Positions 60,473 through 64,000 of a DNA stretch of 64,000 bases are shown piece after piece. The first letter of the stretch is position 1; each line of letters opens with the position of its first letter. The stretch is from positions 4,030,001 through 4,094,000 of the forward strand of contig NZ_AP017422.1 in NCBI RefSeq assembly GCF_002355595.1, given 5' to 3'. The position numbers and the translations under genes are program-made. The DNA is from Filimonas lacunae. Its GTDB lineage: Bacteria; Bacteroidota; Bacteroidia; Chitinophagales; Chitinophagaceae. The notes under the pieces were generated by a model. The model made no database searches. It was not told the origin of the DNA and worked only from the letters and a program-made list of their open reading frames with translations.

Positions 60473-61255
60473 TTATTCGCCTTCTATCGCCAAATCGGTA
60501 AAAGAAGAACCGCTTAATAGCTGGGTGAAAATATTCTCCATAGAAAACAAACCCTTGCTTTTATCCTGCAACCACAATGCGGCAAAGATGGCGCCCTGCC
60601 CAAATGCAGAACGGTTAATGCTTTCGTGTATCAAACGTATGGTTTGATTAGGCAAACCAAAAACCACTTCGTGCTTACCTACTACGCCACCCGCACGCAA
60701 CGAATGCACTCTATCACCTTCCATACCTAAAGCATGAGCCATTTTTAAAGCAGTGCCCGACACTTCAGGCTTGTTTTTAAAATGCGTTTCCACAATCTCC
60801 ACATCTGCATGCGGCGCTATCATCTTCAGTAAACGGGAAGCTACTATCAGAAAGTTTGCACCAACAGTGATGTTGGGCGAATGCACTATAGCGGTATGGT
60901 TTGCATACTCCTGTATCTGGCTTATCTGCGAAGATTCATACTTAGAAATAGCCGATACAATTTTAACACCTCTTTCAACAGGCTTCTGGTAGAGGTTAAT
61001 ACCGGAAGCATCTGAAAAATCAATGATCACATCTACGGGGTTGTCGTCATGAAACTGATCATTGATTTCACTTGCTGAATACATAGGGGCAGCATTGTGA
61101 CTGAAATTTAACAACTTGCTTGCAAATTTTTCAGTCTCATGCGTAGATTTCCTGATTACCCAACTAAGGCTGAAACGGGCGTCGTTCAATAGCTCACGAG
61201 CCACCAAACTGCCTGTTTTACCAAAGCCTAGTAAACCTGCTCTTATTTTATTCAT
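60473..61255 (-). CDS. DapB-like dihydrodipicolinate reductase family protein
   Basis: A 260-residue reductase. The N-terminal Rossmann motif is 'IRAGLLGFGKTGSLVAREL'. The C-terminal dimer domain keeps DapB features: 'SPNITVGANFLIVASRLL' and 'VETHFKNKPEVSGTALKMAH', where the catalytic His and Lys of E-x-H-x-x-x-K are present while neighbouring His residues of standard DapB are replaced. Canonical DapB makes tetrahydrodipicolinate for lysine and peptidoglycan. This divergent form may be a second copy with another substrate; no other lysine-pathway gene is adjacent. Single gene. Confidence 0.8.
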   Translation of the reverse strand: MNKIRAGLLGFGKTGSLVARELLNDARFSLSWVIRKSTHETEKFASKLLNFSHNAAPMYSASEINDQFHDDNPVDVIIDFSDASGINLYQKPVERGVKIVSAISKYESSQISQIQEYANHTAIVHSPNITVGANFLIVASRLLKMIAPHADVEIVETHFKNKPEVSGTALKMAHALGMEGDRVHSLRAGGVVGKHEVVFGLPNQTIRLIHESINRSAFGQGAIFAALWLQDKSKGLFSMENIFTQLLSGSSFTDLAIEGE

Positions 61256-61403
61256 AGCCCGCTAAGATAGGTTTCTCATCCTAACAATGCAACACCAGCA
61301 CACGAAGCGATATTCGTGAAACGCTTGCTGCCAGTAGGTTGTTTACAAAGAGATGGTTATTTATTTACAGTAACTTCACATTCAAATAGTGTATATTACA
61401 ACA

Positions 61404-61871
61404 ATGAAGCGCATTATCACCTTATTAGCTTTTACCTGTTTGGGATTTATCATCCCTATGCCTTCCAGCAAGCTACAGCAGGCCCGTTGGATATTAGGTG
61501 TATGGCAACAAAAAGCCGGTAAACGCACCCAGATAGAAGAATGGAAACAAGCGGATGACAGCACCTTTACAGGCCGCAGTTATTTTTTAAAAGGAAAAGA
61601 CACCGTGTTGCTGGAGCAAACCACATTGGAATACCGCCACCAACAACTGTTCTATGTTCCCGTTGTACAAGGACAGAATAATGAACAACCTGTACGCTTC
61701 ACACTTACTGACATTCAAATTGGCAAACTGGTATTTGAAAATAAAGAACACGACTTCCCCCAAAAGATCACCTATCAAAGAATTACGCAGGATTCTGCAG
61801 TAGCAGAGATTGCAGGCATGTTAAAAGGAAGCTACCAGGCACGCCCCTTCCCTATGAAACGTATACAGTAA
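61404..61871 (+). CDS. Secreted DUF6265-like small protein
   Basis: A 155-residue exported protein, start at MKRIITLLA (signal peptide about 1-20). The mature part opens with 'ARWILGVWQQKAGKRTQIEEW', a motif of the DUF6265-type lipocalin-like family, and has 'LVFENKEHDFPQKITYQRI', which is characteristic. No function is established for the family. It is the gene immediately left of the periodic array, whose first units begin right after the stop codon. Confidence 0.78.
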   Translation: MKRIITLLAFTCLGFIIPMPSSKLQQARWILGVWQQKAGKRTQIEEWKQADDSTFTGRSYFLKGKDTVLLEQTTLEYRHQQLFYVPVVQGQNNEQPVRFTLTDIQIGKLVFENKEHDFPQKITYQRITQDSAVAEIAGMLKGSYQARPFPMKRIQ

Positions 61872-61879
61872 CAGCCTGC

Positions 61880-62698
61880 CGTAGCAAAAAAATGCAGATA
61901 CGCAGCATGCCATTGCACATCTGCAACAAATCACAGATCTTACTTCGCAAGAAATGATACATGTGCAGTGTACCACTGCACATTTGCACTATCCCGCTGC
62001 ATATGTGCCGAAAAACGCAGCACATATGCCCGGTTCCTGTTTCACCTTGCAACATAATAATGCACATCTGCAACAAAACAATTAAACAGTGCAGAAAACC
62101 CGTAAGATGTTGCAAGAAACATTTACCGATGTGCCTCATGCCCCTGTACATGTGCAGGAAGGCGATGTACCGTTTGCAAAATTGCCCCAAAACCTTACAT
62201 GCAACGCTGCACATGTGGCGCGCGACACTGCACATGTGCAACAATACGCGGAACATATTTTCCAAAAGATTACAGATGTACAATGGAACATTGCAGTTGT
62301 GCTTTATCTCACTGCAACTATGCAGCTGCACACGTCAAACATGCATTGGTACACGGTAAGTAGACAGCAACAAGCGGCAAACGTAAGGCATCCTGCAGCA
62401 ACTGTACAACGGCAGACTACAAACATATAATGGTATACTGCGGGTATGCAGCCATATGCATCAAACCTGCCATACCCTATAGCAAACAGACAATACAATG
62501 TTGCAAACAAGCAGTGTTATACAGCAAAAGCACCACACTTTACAGCAAGCTTATGTTACCGTGCAGCAAACAGGCAATAGCCCGTTGCAGGTATCCCGCA
62601 TCTTATTGTAAACAGCTCACATCATCCCCGCACTCTCCCCCGTTTTGGCTACAAGTACCCTCAATAAGGCTACAAACGCTCCGTACCCGTGGCTGAAC
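61880..62698. repeat. 819-bp array of 39 degenerate units with exact 21-bp period
   Basis: The sequence between the stop at 61871 and the next gene promoter is built on a strict 21-bp period. TGC recurs at 61964, 61985, 62006, 62027, 62048, 62069, 62090, 62111, 62132 and 62153 without a miss. Each unit is TGC, about 11 variable bases, then a 7-bp core. In the left half the core is near GCACATG, so core plus next TGC is the palindrome GCACATGTGC (best copy TGCACATGTGCA at 62229-62240). From about 62363 the core drifts to GCAAACA (for example units at 62468, 62489, 62552). It holds no gene. Because the period is a multiple of three, four frames stay open by chance. Function is unknown. Confidence 0.9.
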
Positions 62699-62725
62699 TT
62701 TGTCATACGTTAAACACAAAAACTT

Positions 62726-63568
62726 ATGGCACAACAACATGCAGGTAAAACCTGGTTTATTACGGGCGCTTCCCGTGGATTTGGACGCATATGGACAGAA
62801 GCAGCCTTGAAACGGGGTGATAAGGTTGCTGCTACCGCACGTAAACTGGAAAGCATTGCCGATTTTAAGGAAAAATATGGGGAGAATGTGCTTACACTGG
62901 AACTGGATGTTACCAAACCCGGCCAGGCAAAAGCAGCCGTAGAGCAGGCACATGCACATTTTGGCAAACTGGACATTGTACTCAACAATGCCGGCTACTC
63001 GCTGGTAGGTACTGTTGAAGAAGCCAGTGCAGACGATATCAGGCTACTCTATGAAACCAATGTTATTGGCCCTGTTGCGGTGATACAGGCTGCCCTGCCT
63101 TTACTGCGCCAGCAAGGCGGTGGACATATCATTGGCACCTCCAGCAACGTGGGGCATATCACCTACCCGGTAATTGGCTACTACTGCTCTTCTAAATGGG
63201 CTTTTGAAGCCATTCATGAAAGCTTGGCTGCAGAAGTAAAAGCCTTTGGCATTCACGTAAGCCTTATTGAACCAGGCGCTTATGCTACCGAATTTGGCAG
63301 CCAGGACTCCCTGAAGTTTACCCAAAACCTGGACCTGTATAACGACTTCAAAGCCAACTTCTTCACCCAGCTAAGAGGGCTGGAACGCGGCAATCCGAAC
63401 GCCACTACAGATGCTGTTTTTGCCCTGGTAGACGCAGCGGAACCTCCATTACGTTTTCACCTGGGCAAGCACAACCTGCCTACCGTACGCGCCGCTTATG
63501 CCGAGCGTTTAAAAACCTGGGAAGAATGGGATGCTATTTCCAGCGCTGCACAAGGCCAGGTGGAATAG
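62726..63568 (+). CDS. Short-chain dehydrogenase/reductase right of the array
   Basis: A 280-residue SDR. Cofactor motif 'FITGASRGFGRIWTEAAL' (about 12-29), 'VLNNAGYSLVGT', catalytic Ser in 'IIGTSSNVGH' and Y-x-x-x-K as 'YYCSSKWAFEA', with a long helical C-terminal part. It resembles the SDRs at 38202 and 58204. Its promoter element GAACTTTG (62695-62702) lies at the right edge of the 21-bp array, so the array lies directly upstream of its promoter. An AraC gene follows. The substrate is unknown. Confidence 0.9.
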   Translation: MAQQHAGKTWFITGASRGFGRIWTEAALKRGDKVAATARKLESIADFKEKYGENVLTLELDVTKPGQAKAAVEQAHAHFGKLDIVLNNAGYSLVGTVEEASADDIRLLYETNVIGPVAVIQAALPLLRQQGGGHIIGTSSNVGHITYPVIGYYCSSKWAFEAIHESLAAEVKAFGIHVSLIEPGAYATEFGSQDSLKFTQNLDLYNDFKANFFTQLRGLERGNPNATTDAVFALVDAAEPPLRFHLGKHNLPTVRAAYAERLKTWEEWDAISSAAQGQVE

Positions 63569-63603
63569 AGATACCGTAAACAGGTAGTATATTTGATAAC
63601 ACA

Positions 63604-63645
63604 TTCCTGGTAGCCGGCTGCCCTACAGCAGCCAGCTACCAGGAA
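63604..63645 (+). terminator. Hairpin between the SDR and AraC genes
   Basis: TTCCTGGTAGCCGGCTGC (63604-63621) and its partner (63628-63645) form an 18-bp stem with one C-A mismatch and a 6-nt loop. No strong T-run follows on the plus strand. It is 36 bp after the SDR stop and 14 bp before the AraC ATG, so it may terminate the SDR transcript or act in the AraC leader. Confidence 0.6.
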
Positions 63646-63659
63646 TTAAAGAGGTTAGT

Positions 63660-64000
63660 ATGAAAAAAGAGGAAGCGAACCATTATAAATTCAGTTCTAT
63701 ATCAGACGCACATAAGTACTTTGGCTTGCCCAAGCCTAAACACCCGCTGATTAGCCTGATAAGGGGCAGCCATCACGATGCCTATTCCATAGACGGCCAC
63801 CACTCTCATGTACTGGCTTTTTATAAGATCGCTTTTAAATCTAAACTGGATGGCAGTTTAAGATACGGCCAGGGACATTATGATTTTGACGAAGGCGGTT
63901 TGTTATTCGCTTCCCCCAACCAGATCATTGGCCACAACAACCAAAAAGGGTTTACCACCGAAGAAATGTGTGGCTGCACCCTATTGATACATCCGGACTT
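63660..64000 (+). CDS. AraC-family transcriptional regulator, N-terminal part (runs off the window)
   Basis: The first 113 codons of a gene continuing past base 64000. Start at MKKEEANHYKF. The visible part is a cupin-like sensory domain with 'HSHVLAFYKIAFKSK', 'YDFDEGGLLFASPNQII' and 'GCTLLIHPDF', typical of Bacteroidota AraC regulators whose DNA-binding domain comes later. It follows an SDR gene in the same direction, the same pairing as at 58204-60064. The ligand is unknown. Confidence 0.85.
   Translation, partial: MKKEEANHYKFSSISDAHKYFGLPKPKHPLISLIRGSHHDAYSIDGHHSHVLAFYKIAFKSKLDGSLRYGQGHYDFDEGGLLFASPNQIIGHNNQKGFTTEEMCGCTLLIHPD

Noticed and set aside
61852-62331. Open frame of 159 codons on the minus strand over the array
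   Set aside because: Same cause as on the plus strand; it also runs into the end of the gene at 61404-61871 on the other strand.
61961-62430. Open frames on the plus strand inside the array (132 and 113 codons), with Cys every seventh residue
   Set aside because: The Cys heptad comes from the 21-bp DNA period (TGC every 21 bp), not from a protein. Several frames are open at once on both strands, as expected when the period is a multiple of three. No plausible start signal or signal peptide is seen.
61880-62698. CRISPR array or similar guide-type array
   Set aside because: The conserved part per unit is only 7-10 bp and degenerate, units are 21 bp, and no cas-like or other nuclease gene is present. 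A CRISPR has repeats of about 24-47 bp that are nearly identical.
1-64000. tRNA, rRNA, insertion sequences, prophage or integrative element
   Set aside because: No such sequence was recognised on either strand by reading; gene content and base composition look even along the window.

Overview
The window looks like a chromosomal segment of a Bacteroidota bacterium, most likely a Chitinophagaceae member close to Chitinophaga, Filimonas or Niastella. That placement rests on a SusC/SusD pair with an ECF sigma factor and anti-sigma protein, many lipoproteins with an 'SC' lipobox, LytS/LytTR two-component proteins, Crp/AraC/HxlR regulators, plant-glycan hydrolases, and promoters of the Bacteroidota -7 type (TAnnTTTG). 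I see no rRNA, tRNA, transposase, integrase, phage gene or CRISPR array.

Layout. 1-4.0 kb: a partial MFS exporter, then an ECF sigma factor with a very large membrane-anchored anti-sigma-like partner. 4.2-11.8 kb: a GH16-type lipoprotein, a coiled-coil membrane protein, a Yellow/MRJP-like propeller, a GH43 enzyme and a PhyH-type oxygenase, mixed with unknown proteins. 12-16.9 kb: a c-type haem protein, a histidine kinase/LytTR pair, a DUF1223 protein and an alpha/beta hydrolase. 17-26.6 kb: one complete TonB-dependent uptake locus, read right to left: ECF sigma, anti-sigma, a 40-residue lipoprotein, SusC, SusD, DUF4843, a PKD-like lipoprotein, and a TlpA-type thioredoxin. 26.8-37.1 kb: small stress and detoxification units (Crp, an SMR exporter, Ohr, SDR/HxlR, DoxX, an epoxide-hydrolase-like enzyme, an FAD monooxygenase with an MFS exporter, Crp). 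38-45 kb: an SDR, an OmpA-like protein, and a GH106/GH28 pair for rhamnogalacturonan-type pectin. 45-48.3 kb: a pirin, an AraC regulator, and divergent hxlB-hxlA (RuMP pathway). 48.4-52.8 kb: a tight redox operon (YceI, tautomerase, SDR, NTF2-like, nitronate monooxygenase) headed by a Crp regulator. 53-58 kb: GAF, GH43, unknown and ABC-permease genes. 58.2-64 kb: two SDR-AraC pairs, an Atu4866-family protein, a DapB-like reductase, and an unusual repeat array.

The most striking feature is the region 61880-62698. It fills almost the whole gap between two genes and is built with an exact 21-bp period, 39 units in 819 bp. Each unit has a short semi-conserved core (GCACATG followed by TGC, giving a TGCACATGTGCA palindrome at best; later drifting to GCAAACA) and about 11 bp of variable sequence. 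Because 21 is a multiple of three, the period keeps several frames open and creates false ORFs there. I have no established function for it. Other points of interest are the HPS/PHI pair, the small lipoprotein inside the Sus locus, an anti-sigma protein lacking the usual FecR core, a three-copy 23-bp repeat before the MFS/monooxygenase operon, and an SDR lacking its catalytic tyrosine.
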